Below, piece after piece: positions 1 through 7,870 of a stretch of 42,473 nucleotides of DNA. The position numbers were made by a program, and so were the translations under genes. Position 1 is the stretch's first letter, and each line of letters begins with the position of its first letter. Under the pieces are notes generated by a model. That model was not told where the DNA came from. It made no database searches and saw only the letters and a program-made list of their open reading frames with translations. The stretch is from an uncultured Clostridia bacterium (GTDB taxonomy: Bacteria; Bacillota; Clostridia; Christensenellales; Borkfalkiaceae): the NCBI GenBank assembly GCA_944375795.1, contig CALWAU010000086.1, positions 1-42,473 of the forward strand, in the 5' to 3' direction.

Positions 1-110
1 CCTACATGGATCTTCGCGAGGGTGCAGTAGTCCCCCGCGCGGTTGTACTTGCAGCCGGTCACGTTGCAGCCGACGGCGGTGTTCACGCCCTGCATGTTTT
101 CGTTCATCAT
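1..110 (-). CDS. DUF1540 Cys-rich small protein (3' end outside window)
   Basis: The visible N-terminal 36 residues contain the spaced cysteine pattern CNVTGCKYN...YC typical of DUF1540, a small probable metal-binding domain of unknown role common in Clostridia. The ATG at 110 has a perfect AAGGAGG (119-125 on the complement) eight bases upstream. A second ATG follows immediately. The leader holds two direct copies of GCGTATCCGCG (126-136 and 137-147), and the second forms a hairpin (137-153). The gene runs off the left edge, so length and domain number are unknown. Confidence 0.75.
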   Translation of the reverse strand, partial: MMNENMQGVNTAVGCNVTGCKYNRAGDYCTLAKIHV

Positions 111-185
111 AACTGAAACCTCCTTGCGTATCCGCGGCGTATCCGCGATACGCATAATCAGTATGCGCAAAAGGCGGCCATACTA

Positions 186-214
186 TTGACATTTTCAAAA
201 TTTTCCTGTAAAAT
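186..214 (+). promoter_or_regulatory. sigma-A promoter of rplI
   Basis: TTGACA (186-191), 17-base spacer, TAAAAT (209-214). A ribosome binding site CGGAGG lies at 235-240, upstream of the rplI ATG at 249. Confidence 0.8.
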
Positions 215-248
215 ATAGATACGACAGATTGAAACGGAGGTCAAAGGC

Positions 249-689
249 ATGAAAGTGATTTTGAAGGCGGACGTCAAGGGCAGCGGCAAAAAGGGAGACG
301 TCATCGACGTTTCCGACGGCTTCGCGCAGAATTTTCTTTTGAAGAGAGGGCTTGCGGAAATCGCCACGGCGGGCGGCATCAATGCGGTGGCGCAGAAAAA
401 AGCGGCGGAACAGTTCCGCAAGGCCGAGGAACTGAAAGCGACCAAAGAACTCGCTTCCAAACTCAACGGCAAGACGGTGGACGTCGGCATCAAGGCGGGC
501 GAAAACGGAAAACTGTTCGGAAGCGTCACCTCCGCCCAGGTGGCGGCCGCCCTCGCGGAACAGGGCTTCGATATCGACAAGAAAAAGATTCAGATGGCGG
601 CGGTGAAGGCGCTGGGCACCTTCGACGCGGAAATCCGGCTGATGGAAAACGTCTCGGCGAAAATCAAAGTGCACGTATACGCGCTGTAA
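249..689 (+). CDS. rplI: 50S ribosomal protein L9
   Basis: A 146-aa protein of normal length for bacterial L9, the two-domain 23S rRNA-binding protein of the large subunit. The N-terminal rRNA-binding domain has the family signature GDVIDVSDGFAQNFLLKRG near residues 16-34, followed by the long connecting helix rich in Lys, Ala and Glu and a C-terminal domain (KLFGSVTSAQVAAAL, then KKIQM). The gene stands alone with its own promoter rather than beside rpsF-ssb-rpsR or dnaB, and the next gene downstream is convergent. Confidence 0.97.
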   Translation: MKVILKADVKGSGKKGDVIDVSDGFAQNFLLKRGLAEIATAGGINAVAQKKAAEQFRKAEELKATKELASKLNGKTVDVGIKAGENGKLFGSVTSAQVAAALAEQGFDIDKKKIQMAAVKALGTFDAEIRLMENVSAKIKVHVYAL

Positions 690-710
690 TTTTTCCCTCC
701 TTTACCCGCA

Positions 711-753
711 TACCAAAAAACTGACAGCGGCGGTCTTTGAAAGACCGCCGCTG
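711..753 (-). terminator. rho-independent terminator of the YwaF-like gene
   Basis: A 13-bp perfect stem (725-737 with 741-753) has a 3-base loop. Read on the minus strand it is followed after a few bases by a T6 run (713-718). Read on the plus strand the stem is followed by A residues, so it serves mainly the minus-strand gene, although it may also stop rplI transcripts. Confidence 0.8.
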
Positions 754-785
754 AAAAAATATGCGGCTGTACGGTCGACCGCACG

Positions 786-1550
786 TCACCCGTTCAACAG
801 GCTTCTGAAATTTTTCGCCGCCAGCAGATTATACCACCTCTCCCCCTTTTTACAGGCAAAAAATTCCCATACGGCGGTAAACAGAAAGATGAGTATCACC
901 ATCAGCAGGGCGATTCCGTATCCGTTGAAGAACGGAACGCCCTCTATGGCGCTCCCCTGCAGAAACATGGCGTTGGGCGGCTCCAGCCCGCAGACGGCGA
1001 ACAGGCCGTTTATGAGCAAACCGTCCAGCCAGGCGGCAAGCAGCCCCGCGATATACGGCACGAGATTGAATACGCGGATCTTTACAAAGCCTCCCACAAA
1101 GAGATAGAGACAGCCCGCCATCATCGTGGAATGGCTGAGAAAACTTTTGAATATGCCCCAATCCCAGAAATCGGGCTGGGCGAGATAATAGTCGGGATAG
1201 AACAGCGAAATCAGCGCCCCTATCGTGCCGGCATAGGCCGTAAACGTCGCCAGCCAGCGATAGGCCGTACTCTCTTTGTTTCTTATAAGCCCGCATATCA
1301 GCAGCGTGTACATCGTGAAATTGCAGAAAAAGATGGGAAACAGAATGTTTGCGTAAGCCTCGGCCCGGCCCGTGATAAGAAATTCCACCCATATGGAACT
1401 TATATGGATAATCACCGTGACGATGCCCGCAGATTTCAATATCAGCGCCTTTGCGGACGGCGAACGGAAACGCGAAAACAAAATCAGCAGACCGACGGTA
1501 ACGAGCGACGAAATAACGATATAGAGCGAATGATTGAGATCGAACAGCAT
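786..1550 (-). CDS. YwaF/TP0381-like integral membrane protein
   Basis: A 254-aa protein with about six to seven hydrophobic segments covering most of its length. The pattern of an Asn/His-containing helix (FPIFFCNFTMY near 90-100) and a helix starting HSTMMAG matches the YwaF / intg_mem_TP0381 family, whose function is unknown. Start ATG at 1550 is preceded by AGGAG. A 100-base leader carries a hairpin with GCAAACCCG arms (1615-1623 and 1632-1640). The gene is monocistronic with its own promoter and terminator. The family assignment rests on overall pattern, not on a diagnostic motif. Confidence 0.6.
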   Translation of the reverse strand: MLFDLNHSLYIVISSLVTVGLLILFSRFRSPSAKALILKSAGIVTVIIHISSIWVEFLITGRAEAYANILFPIFFCNFTMYTLLICGLIRNKESTAYRWLATFTAYAGTIGALISLFYPDYYLAQPDFWDWGIFKSFLSHSTMMAGCLYLFVGGFVKIRVFNLVPYIAGLLAAWLDGLLINGLFAVCGLEPPNAMFLQGSAIEGVPFFNGYGIALLMVILIFLFTAVWEFFACKKGERWYNLLAAKNFRSLLNG

Positions 1551-1654
1551 CGATTTTCTCCTGTAAATATCTGTGCCGGCATACTCCGCATTGCCCGTGC
1601 GAAAAATGCATCGGGCAAACCCGTTTTCGTCCGGGTTTGCTGCGTTTCCTTAAC

Positions 1655-1683
1655 ACTATAGCACCGACGGGCATACAAGTCAA
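1655..1683 (-). promoter_or_regulatory. sigma-A promoter of the YwaF-like gene
   Basis: On the minus strand TTGACT (1683-1678), 17-base spacer, TATAGT (1660-1655). The stretch from here to the promoter at 1894 (about 210 bases) shows no gene that I can support. Confidence 0.75.
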
Positions 1684-1893
1684 TCAAAAACGATAAAAAC
1701 TCTTCATTCTCTCGCATGAATTTTTCATGAAAACGCTTTTTATCGCCTTGCCGCGCAAATATACGGTAATAGTTATACCCTTAACTCGCGTAAAAAATCC
1801 CCCCGGTCGCCGCGAAAACGAAAATTTCCGGAAATCGTCGGCCGCGGAAAACGGCGGATACGAAAATATTTCCCGAGACGGTCGCGCAACCGC

Positions 1894-1922
1894 TTGCATG
1901 CGGCGGGGAAATATGATAAAAT
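1894..1922 (+). promoter_or_regulatory. sigma-A promoter of the YitT-family gene
   Basis: TTGCAT (1894-1899), 17-base spacer, TAAAAT (1917-1922), about 55 bases ahead of the ATG at 1977. The ribosome binding site is GAGAGGAAAAG just upstream of the ATG. Confidence 0.7.
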
Positions 1923-1976
1923 AATACCGCAAAAAACGCAGAACGGGCCCCCGAAACGGCAAAGAGAGGAAAAGAC

Positions 1977-3041
1977 ATGACGACCGAACAGAATAAGGAT
2001 ACGGCGGAGACGGGAACTCCCCTTCCGAACGCCGAAAATACGCAAAGCAGAGAAAACGCGGAAAACGCGGAGAATACGGAGCGCGCGGCCGGCAGCGCCG
2101 CGGAGCGCATTCTCCCGCCCAAAAAAACGAAGGAAAGCTTTCTGCCCGCGGGCGGGCCGAAAGAAAAGGCGTTCTATATCCTCCGGACCCTGGTTTTGCT
2201 GGCGCTTTCCGCCTTTCTCGTGGCCATTTCCTCCTACTGCCTGATTGCGCCCAACAAGTTTGCGGTGGGCGGCGTGACGGGTATCGCCATCATCCTGGAA
2301 GCGGCGGCGGATATCCCGCAGAGCGTTTCCATCTTCTGCGTCAACTTCCCCCTGATCGCCGTTTCCTTCTTTCTCGTGAAGAAACGGTTTGCCCTGCTCA
2401 CGCTGATCAACGTCGTCATGCAGTCGCTTTTCCTCACCCTGATGGAACGGCTGGGCATGCCGCAGCTGCAATTCCTCGAAAAGATCTTTGCGGCTCTGGC
2501 GGGCGGCATCGGCATCGGCTCGGCGATCGCCCTCGCGCTCAAGCTGGGGGGCAGCACGGGCGGCATGGACGTCATCGCGGTCATCGTGCAGAAAAAATTT
2601 GCCGCAAATTCCATTGCCTGGATGCTGTTTTTCCTCAACTGCCTGGTCATCGCCTCCTCCTTCTTCGTCTACCGCGAGCGGGGAGATACCGCGGCCAGCG
2701 TCCTGCCCCTCATCATGGCGGTGTGCGAACAATACGTCGAGAGCAAGGCGAACGACACCATTACCAACGGTTTCCACTCCGCGATAGAGTTCCGCATCGT
2801 CACGGACAAACCCGAGGAAATGGCCCTGGCGATCATCTCCCGCCTCGGGCGGGGCGTCACCTCCGTCCCCGCGACGGGCATGTACACCAAGGAGACGCAC
2901 GCCATGCTGATCTGCGTCATTCATCGCCGCCAGATCACGGCCTTCCGGCGCATCCTCAAAGAAGTGGACCCCGATTCCTTCGCGGTGATGTCCAATGTCT
3001 CGCAGGTGCTGGGGCTGGGCTTTTTCTCGGGCGACAACTGA
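1977..3041 (+). CDS. YitT family membrane protein (DUF161 + DUF2179)
   Basis: A 354-aa protein. Residues 1-60 are a hydrophilic, Glu/Asn-rich extension with repeated ENAEN-like units, unusual for the family and probably disordered. Residues about 64-255 hold the YitT membrane domain with several transmembrane helices and the signature FAVGGVTGIA followed by the GGSTGGMDVIA segment. Residues about 265-350 are the soluble DUF2179 domain ending NVSQVLGLGF. The biochemical role of YitT proteins is not settled. Only the low-complexity N-terminus is atypical. Confidence 0.9.
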   Translation: MTTEQNKDTAETGTPLPNAENTQSRENAENAENTERAAGSAAERILPPKKTKESFLPAGGPKEKAFYILRTLVLLALSAFLVAISSYCLIAPNKFAVGGVTGIAIILEAAADIPQSVSIFCVNFPLIAVSFFLVKKRFALLTLINVVMQSLFLTLMERLGMPQLQFLEKIFAALAGGIGIGSAIALALKLGGSTGGMDVIAVIVQKKFAANSIAWMLFFLNCLVIASSFFVYRERGDTAASVLPLIMAVCEQYVESKANDTITNGFHSAIEFRIVTDKPEEMALAIISRLGRGVTSVPATGMYTKETHAMLICVIHRRQITAFRRILKEVDPDSFAVMSNVSQVLGLGFFSGDN

Positions 3042-3188
3042 GCAAAACGCCCGTTTTTCCCCGCTCTTTCCCCTCCCTTCCGGGCCGCGGAGGGCCGCCT
3101 TTTCCCTTTTTCGGATTTTTATACCCCGTTTTTCTGAAAATTTCTTTTATTTTCAAGGGTTTTCCGCATTTCTTTTTGCTTCCAGGGC

Positions 3189-3217
3189 TTGACTTTTGCT
3201 TTCGGATACGCTATAAT
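3189..3217 (+). promoter_or_regulatory. sigma-A promoter of the HU gene
   Basis: TTGACT (3189-3194), 17-base spacer, consensus TATAAT (3212-3217). AAAGGGG at 3252-3258 is the ribosome binding site for the ATG at 3268. Confidence 0.85.
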
Positions 3218-3267
3218 AAAAATACTTAAATGAAAATTTAAGAATCCAATCAAAGGGGACAACTCTT

Positions 3268-3543
3268 ATGAACAAAGGCGAATTTATCAAAGCTATGGCA
3301 GAAAAGGCCGGCTTCACCAACAAGGACGCGGCGATCGCTTACGATGCTTTCGTGTCCACGGTGACGGAGGCGCTTAAAGCCGGTGACAAGGTGCAGCTTG
3401 TCGGTTTCGGTTCCTTCGAAATCAAGGACGTACCCGCCAAGACCGGCATCAACCCTCAGGCCAAAGAAAAGGTTGAGATTGCCGCCTGCAAAAAGCCCGT
3501 GCTGAAATTCGGCAAAGCTTTCAAGGACTCCTTCAACGCGTAA
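3268..3543 (+). CDS. hup: HU family nucleoid DNA-binding protein
   Basis: A 91-aa protein of standard HU length. It starts MNKGEFIKAMAEKAG, the N-terminal dimerisation helices. It contains the conserved VGFGSFE core and the beta-arm segment with GINPQ (normally RNPQTG), ending FGKAFKDSFNA. HU dimers bend DNA and compact the nucleoid. The arm reads KTGINPQAKEKVEI, slightly different from the classical RxGRNPxTG but keeping the intercalating Pro. Monocistronic, with a strong promoter and a strong terminator. Confidence 0.95.
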   Translation: MNKGEFIKAMAEKAGFTNKDAAIAYDAFVSTVTEALKAGDKVQLVGFGSFEIKDVPAKTGINPQAKEKVEIAACKKPVLKFGKAFKDSFNA

Positions 3544-3561
3544 GTATAAGAACCTTTCCAC

Positions 3562-3594
3562 AAAAAACCGACGGACAAGCCGTCGGTTTTTTTT
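3562..3594 (+). terminator. rho-independent terminator of the HU gene
   Basis: Stem CCGACGG/CCGTCGG (3568-3574 with 3580-3586), extended by an A6 run on the left and T8 on the right. A textbook terminator 18 bases after the stop codon. Confidence 0.92.
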
Positions 3595-3615
3595 CTCTCT
3601 CCGCAGAAAAATCGT

Positions 3616-3644
3616 TTGACTTTTCCCGAAAAAAGGGCTATAAT
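3616..3644 (+). promoter_or_regulatory. orphan consensus sigma-A promoter
   Basis: TTGACT (3616-3621), 17-base spacer, TATAAT (3639-3644). No plus-strand ORF follows. The transcript would run straight into the terminator hairpin at 3666-3706, so the promoter appears to drive a small RNA. Confidence 0.8.
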
Positions 3645-3650
3645 AACCCC

Positions 3651-3706
3651 GAAACTGAGCAGCTTATCCGCGTAAGTCCGAGTTTTGGACCTGCGCGGAT
3701 TTTTTT
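3651..3706 (+). ncRNA. candidate ~55-nt small RNA downstream of HU
   Basis: Between the orphan promoter and a T7 run lies a short transcript with no ORF. Its 3' part folds into a long hairpin: ATCCGCG (3666-3672) pairs with CGCGGAT (3694-3700), a U.G and an A-U pair continue the stem, one A.C mismatch interrupts it, and GTCC/GGAC (3676-3679 with 3687-3690) closes a 7-base loop. The T run at 3700-3706 makes this an intrinsic terminator. About 15 unpaired bases at the 5' end could be a seed region. The function is unknown. No homology to a known RNA family is claimed. Confidence 0.6.
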
Positions 3707-3719
3707 GCGGTTTTTTTGC

Positions 3720-3920
3720 CACCCTCTCCGTTTACAGGCGCCGCGGTTTTGCCCGACCGGTCCCTTCGGGCAAAGATCTTCCTTCCGCGGCCGCGCACAA
3801 TCCCTCCTGAGGGCCGGATTCGCCCCTCAGAGACGAGAAATCTCTATCTCCGGGGAAATACCCGAAATACACTTTTCGCGATACGGGGCCAAATTGCGCG
3901 GCCTTCCGAGACGCTTTCCA
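3720..3920. other. intergenic, no feature seen
   Basis: About 200 bases between the candidate small RNA and the alcohol dehydrogenase terminator. I see no promoter, no plausible ribosome binding site plus ORF, and no repeat. Confidence 0.5.
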
Positions 3921-3928
3921 AAATGTAC

Positions 3929-3966
3929 AAAATATCCCCGACGAAAATTCGCCGGGGATATTTTTT
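3929..3966. terminator. bidirectional terminator after the alcohol dehydrogenase gene
   Basis: The hairpin pairs AAAATATCCCCG (3929-3940) with CGGGGATATTTT (3953-3964), and an inner CGAA/TTCG continues the stem. T-rich runs lie on both outgoing strands. It follows the stop codon of the minus-strand alcohol dehydrogenase by about 25 bases. Confidence 0.85.
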
Positions 3967-3991
3967 CTCGTCCGAATTGCGACGGGATTTC

Positions 3992-5209
3992 TCAGAAATC
4001 CACTTCGGTGTCGTAATAGCAGCACTTGAGAAGTTTTTCCATCTCTTCGACGGAGGGCTGACGGGGATTGGAGCCCGTGCAGGCGTCGCCGATCGCATTG
4101 ACCGCGATGTCGTGCACCCTTTCGAGGAACACCTTCTCGGGAACGAAGCCCTGTTCGGTGGGATAGCTGTCCGCGCCGTAGTTCTTGATGCAGTGCGGGA
4201 TATTCAGGTCGTCGTTCATCTTGCGGAGCATCGCGATGAGAAGCTCTACCTTTTCGTCGTCGTCCTTTCCGCCGAGGTGAATGAAGTCCGCAATCTGCCC
4301 GTAACGCTTCTTCGCCGTGGGATCTTTTGCGTTGAACTTGATGACCTTGGGCAGATACATTGCGTTGGCCGCGCCGTGAATGATGTGCGCGCCGTAATCC
4401 GCAAACGCCGCGCCCGTCTTGTGCGCCATCGAGTGCACGATGCCGAGCAGCGCGTTGGAGAACGCCATGCCCGCGAGGCACTGCGCGTTGTGCATGCTGT
4501 CCCGCTTCTCCATGTCGCCGTTATACGAACCGACGAGGTCCGCCTTGATCATCTCGATCGCGTGCAGCGCCAGAGGATCGGTATAATCGCAATGCGCCGT
4601 GGAGACGTACGCTTCGATCGCGTGCGTGATCGCGTCCATACCCGTATGCGCCACCAGCTTCTTGGGCATGGTTTCCGCAAGCTCGGGGTCGACGATCGCG
4701 ACGTCGGGCGTAATCTCGAAGTCCGCGATGGGATACTTGATGCCCTTCTGATAGTCGGTGATGATGGAGAAAGCCGTCACCTCGGTCGCCGTGCCGGACG
4801 TGGAAGAAATCGCGCAGAATTTCGCCTTATGGCGCAGTTCGGGGATGCCGAACACCTTGCACATTTCTTCAAACGTGATGTCGGGATACTCGTACTTGAT
4901 CCACATCGCCTTCGCCGCGTCGATGGGCGAGCCGCCGCCGATGGCGATAATCCAGTCGGGCCCGAAATCCAGCATCGCCTGCGCGCCCTTCATGACCGTC
5001 TCCACGGAAGGATCGGATTCGATTCCCTCGAAAAGCTTGACTTCCATACCGGCTTCTTTCAGGTAAGAAACCGCTCTGTCGAGGAAGCCGAACTTCTTCA
5101 TCGAGCCGCCGCCCACACAGACGATCGCTTTCTTGCCCTTGAAGGTCTTGAGGACCTCCAGCGAACCCTTGCCGTGATACAGATCTCTGGGTAAAGTAAA
5201 TCTTGCCAT
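3992..5209 (-). CDS. iron-containing alcohol dehydrogenase
   Basis: A 405-aa group III alcohol dehydrogenase, the fold shared with the C-terminal domain of AdhE and with butanol dehydrogenases, reducing aldehydes to alcohols with NAD(P)H in fermentation. The nucleotide-binding motif GGGSPIDAAK lies at 91-100. Metal ligands by family position are D192 and H196 in MDAITHAIE, H263 in SMAHK and H278 in IIHGAANA. The ATG at 5209 has AGGAGG eight bases upstream. Monocistronic, with its own consensus promoter and terminator. Exact substrate cannot be read from sequence. Confidence 0.93.
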   Translation of the reverse strand: MARFTLPRDLYHGKGSLEVLKTFKGKKAIVCVGGGSMKKFGFLDRAVSYLKEAGMEVKLFEGIESDPSVETVMKGAQAMLDFGPDWIIAIGGGSPIDAAKAMWIKYEYPDITFEEMCKVFGIPELRHKAKFCAISSTSGTATEVTAFSIITDYQKGIKYPIADFEITPDVAIVDPELAETMPKKLVAHTGMDAITHAIEAYVSTAHCDYTDPLALHAIEMIKADLVGSYNGDMEKRDSMHNAQCLAGMAFSNALLGIVHSMAHKTGAAFADYGAHIIHGAANAMYLPKVIKFNAKDPTAKKRYGQIADFIHLGGKDDDEKVELLIAMLRKMNDDLNIPHCIKNYGADSYPTEQGFVPEKVFLERVHDIAVNAIGDACTGSNPRQPSVEEMEKLLKCCYYDTEVDF

Positions 5210-5271
5210 AACTTATTCCTCCTGATTATTCTTTGTTTCCGGGCCCGGCTTGTCCCCCGAACCCATTTGCT

Positions 5272-5300
5272 ATTATAACAGATTCTTTCACAAAAGTCAA
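5272..5300 (-). promoter_or_regulatory. sigma-A promoter of the alcohol dehydrogenase
   Basis: Minus strand TTGACT (5300-5295), 17-base spacer, TATAAT (5277-5272), with a ~60-base leader. No obvious Rex-type operator was recognised beside it. Confidence 0.85.
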
Positions 5301-5514
5301 GAAAATCGTTACACCTTTATCAATTGTAGTACAAATATTATCGATATGAGGATTCAATCTTATTTCAGCCGTGAAATTTCCGAAGGCAGAAGCGGGAGGA
5401 TTTTCCGATTTTCGGGGGGCAGGGATTTGACGAACGCGCCCAAATACCTCTTTTATGAAAAGAAAATTATCTGTCCGTTTTCCTGGTTGTCTTATCGAAA
5501 TCTGCCCTTCTTAT

Positions 5515-5620
5515 CCCCTCCGGTGCTTTCCAACACCTCCCCTTACCATAAAGGGAGGTATGGGTGGGAGGCTTTGCGCACCCCTTATCATAAGAGAAGG
5601 CAGGGAGAGGGAGCGCCGCT
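5515..5620. repeat. possible short interspersed palindromic element in a 530-bp gap
   Basis: The 5301-5680 interval has no credible gene. Within it lies a run of short palindromes: a CACCTCCCCTT arm facing AAAGGGAGGT (about 5535-5562) and CCTTAT facing ATAAG (about 5583-5594), set in alternating pyrimidine/purine-rich sequence. This resembles small non-coding interspersed elements found in many gut Firmicutes. Only one copy is in the window, so repetitiveness cannot be shown here. Confidence 0.3.
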
Positions 5621-5683
5621 CCTTTCCATACGGAGTGCGAAAAGATACGCGTTTCGCCCCAATAAAGCAATTTAGCACAAACG

Positions 5684-5712
5684 AAAAGCGCCCCCTGGAA
5701 CAGGAGGCGCTT
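5684..5712 (-). terminator. terminator of the msmX-like gene
   Basis: Stem of AAGCGCC...GGCGCTT arms (5686-5712) with an inner CCTG/CAGG and a TTC loop. On the minus strand it is followed by TTTTCGTTT. It lies 28 bases past the stop codon. Confidence 0.8.
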
Positions 5713-5739
5713 CCCGCTATAAATTAAAGGAGGAGGAAA

Positions 5740-7164
5740 TTACTTCTCTTCGTCAGTGTTGTCCTGGTTATTGTCGGTTTCGTTTTCGGAAGCGGCGGTC
5801 TGCTGTTCCTCGGCGGCCTGCTCGGCAGCCTTGGCCTCCGCCTTTTCCTTCTTCTTGGCCATTCTCGCGTCCTTCTTCATCTGCGCCTTCATCTCCTTGG
5901 TGACGATGCGGGCGGCGTCGATCTGGGCGCGCATTTCCTGAGGCGTGGGCGGCACGAACGCCGAACCCTCCGCGTTTTCGGGAATGACCTCATACCCCTC
6001 GTCCCTCTCCAGCATCGTGGCTTCGGTATAGCCGTCGAACAGATGGATGTGATGCGCGTCGAAGGCGAGATCGATGACCTCTTTCAGGGAAACGACCGCA
6101 CGGCTGGAGATCTTGGCGATCATCTGCGTGGAATTGTCGATGACCGAGCTCTCCTTGGCCTCGTGATCGAGTTCGCAGTAGATCTGCGTCTCGGCACCGA
6201 GCTTTTCGATGACCTCGATCCTCGCCTTCACGATGGTGTCGGGCGAGTTGGAAAGGAACATCTGATCCTGGTGAATATCCTCGGGACGGACGCCGAGCGT
6301 CACATCCTTGTCGGTATTGAGATACTCGTTGAGATTCTTGATTCTCGAAACGACGCTCTTGGGAAGCAGAATCTTGTTTCCGCCGACGAAGCTCACATAA
6401 ATCTTATCCCCTTCGGAAATGAGGCGGGAATTTTTGAAGAAGTTCATCTGCGGCGTGCCGATGAAGCCCGCGACGAAGAGGTTGATGGGATAGTCGTAAA
6501 GGTTCTGCGGGGTGTCCACCTGCTGTACGAAGCCGTCCTTCATGACGACGATGCGCGTACCCATCGTCATCGCCTCGATCTGGTCGTGCGTGACGTAGAT
6601 GAAAGTAGTGGCAAGGCGGGCATGAAGCTTGGAAATTTCCGTTCTCATCGAAGCGCGGAGCTTCGCGTCCAGGTTGGACAGAGGCTCGTCGAGGAGGAAC
6701 ACTTTGGGCTCGCGGACGATCGTACGGCCGAGCGCGACGCGCTGGCGCTGACCGCCGGACAATGCCTTGGGCTTTCTGGAAAGGTAATCGGTGATGCCGA
6801 GGATCTCGGCCGCCGCCTTCACTTTCTGGTCGATGATTTCCTTGGGAACCTTTCTCAGCTTGAGACCGAACGCCATGTTATCGTACACGGACATGTGCGG
6901 ATACAGAGCATAGTTCTGGAACACCATTGCGATGTCTCTGTCCTTGGGAACGACGTCGTTGACGAGCTTGCCGTCGATATACAGTTCGCCCGAAGAAATT
7001 TCTTCGAGGCCCGCGATCATGCGCAGCGTCGTCGACTTTCCGCAGCCCGAAGGGCCGACGAGAACGATGAATTCCTTATCCCTGATGTCGAGGCAGAAAT
7101 TGAAAACCGCCTGCACGCCCGAGGGATATACCTTGTTGATGCCTTTCAGCAAAAGTCCAGACAT
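5740..7164 (-). CDS. msmX: MsmX/UgpC-type sugar ABC transporter ATPase with long charged C-terminal tail
   Basis: A 474-aa ATP-binding subunit for CUT1 sugar importers. Walker A GPSGCGKST is at 37-45, signature LSGGQ at 135-139, Walker B VFLLDE at 155-160 and the H-loop histidine at 193, followed by an OB/TOBE regulatory domain to about residue 375. Family members are usually 360-380 aa. Here about 100 extra residues follow, ending in a Lys/Ala/Glu-rich helix-like stretch and an acidic Asn/Asp/Glu terminus. It is a lone gene with no permease nearby, as is typical of shared 'universal' sugar ATPases. It is the obvious energiser for the ATPase-less importer at 32.2-35.4 kb, but that link is inference. 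Confidence 0.93.
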   Translation of the reverse strand: MSGLLLKGINKVYPSGVQAVFNFCLDIRDKEFIVLVGPSGCGKSTTLRMIAGLEEISSGELYIDGKLVNDVVPKDRDIAMVFQNYALYPHMSVYDNMAFGLKLRKVPKEIIDQKVKAAAEILGITDYLSRKPKALSGGQRQRVALGRTIVREPKVFLLDEPLSNLDAKLRASMRTEISKLHARLATTFIYVTHDQIEAMTMGTRIVVMKDGFVQQVDTPQNLYDYPINLFVAGFIGTPQMNFFKNSRLISEGDKIYVSFVGGNKILLPKSVVSRIKNLNEYLNTDKDVTLGVRPEDIHQDQMFLSNSPDTIVKARIEVIEKLGAETQIYCELDHEAKESSVIDNSTQMIAKISSRAVVSLKEVIDLAFDAHHIHLFDGYTEATMLERDEGYEVIPENAEGSAFVPPTPQEMRAQIDAARIVTKEMKAQMKKDARMAKKKEKAEAKAAEQAAEEQQTAASENETDNNQDNTDEEK

Positions 7165-7205
7165 TCAGATTTCCTCCAATAGCGGATTATGATTTTTATG
7201 CTTCT

Positions 7206-7234
7206 ATTTTACTATATTTTTCCGAAAATTACAA
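7206..7234 (-). promoter_or_regulatory. probable promoter of the msmX-like gene
   Basis: Minus strand TTGTAA (7234-7229), 17-base spacer, TAAAAT (7211-7206), about 40 bases upstream of the ATG at 7164. The ribosome binding site GGAGG is just ahead of the start. Confidence 0.6.
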
Positions 7235-7286
7235 TGGACAAATTCCACAAACTTCGCTATCGTGATTGTATACTTTGCACAAGAAT

Positions 7287-7318
7287 CCCCCTTCCCGGCC
7301 GCGAAGGCGGGAAAGGGG
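7287..7318 (-). terminator. possible terminator of the Big_2 lipoprotein gene
   Basis: GC-rich hairpin with arms CCCCCTTCCCG and CGGGAAAGGGG (7287-7297 with 7308-7318). On the minus strand only a weak ATTCTT follows, so termination strength is doubtful. Confidence 0.35.
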
Positions 7319-7338
7319 AAAAATGCGGCCGATGCCGC

Positions 7339-7686
7339 TCACCTGCCCCCGGGGGCCGACACCGTGACTTTGCAGCCGGCCGTGTTTTCTCCCGTATACG
7401 CGGTGACGATCGTCTCGCCTTCTCCCTTCGCGGTGACCACCCCGCCGTCCACCGACGCCACCGAGCCGTCCGAGACCCGCCATTCCACCGGAATCCCCCG
7501 CGCGAGCGCGGGCACGAACGTGACCGTCAGCCGGAAGCTTTCCCCTTCTTCCAGGAAAAGCTCCGTCTCGCTGAGAAAAATTTTCGTCGTCTCTTCCGCG
7601 GGGGGAGACGCCTGTCCGCACCCTCCGCACCACAAAAACGCCGCCAGTGCGGCGGAAACCGCCCGAAATCCCCTCTTTCCCTTCAT
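7339..7686 (-). CDS. small Big_2 (bacterial Ig-like) lipoprotein
   Basis: A 115-aa protein starting at the ATG at 7686, chosen over an upstream in-frame start because GAGGAG lies just ahead of it. The N-terminus MKGKRGFRAVSAALAAFLWC is a lipoprotein-type signal peptide, with cysteine in the WCGGCG segment the probable lipidation site, although the lipobox is not canonical. Residues about 32-113 form one Big_2 immunoglobulin-like domain with the hallmark GGVVTAKGEGETIVTAYTG and ending CKVTV. Such domains act in cell-surface adhesion or as spacers. No enzymatic domain is attached, so this is a minimal surface protein of unknown role. Confidence 0.75.
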   Translation of the reverse strand: MKGKRGFRAVSAALAAFLWCGGCGQASPPAEETTKIFLSETELFLEEGESFRLTVTFVPALARGIPVEWRVSDGSVASVDGGVVTAKGEGETIVTAYTGENTAGCKVTVSAPGGR

Positions 7687-7805
7687 GGTTTCTCCTCGCT
7701 GCTTTTTTCTTATTTTGCCCCCGTTTCTTTCGTTTATGCGCGCGCATGCAGGCGCCGCTCGCGCCGCGGCAAGCGGCAGAAATGCGAAGGGAGGGACGAA
7801 AAGAC

Positions 7806-7834
7806 TTGTCAAACGCGGAAAAACGCGCTATACT
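7806..7834 (+). promoter_or_regulatory. sigma-A promoter of pepT
   Basis: TTGTCA (7806-7811), 17-base spacer, TATACT (7829-7834), 36 bases before the pepT ATG. Confidence 0.75.
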
Positions 7835-7870
7835 ATAATCAAAAAGCACCGAACGGAAAAGGAGGCAGCC

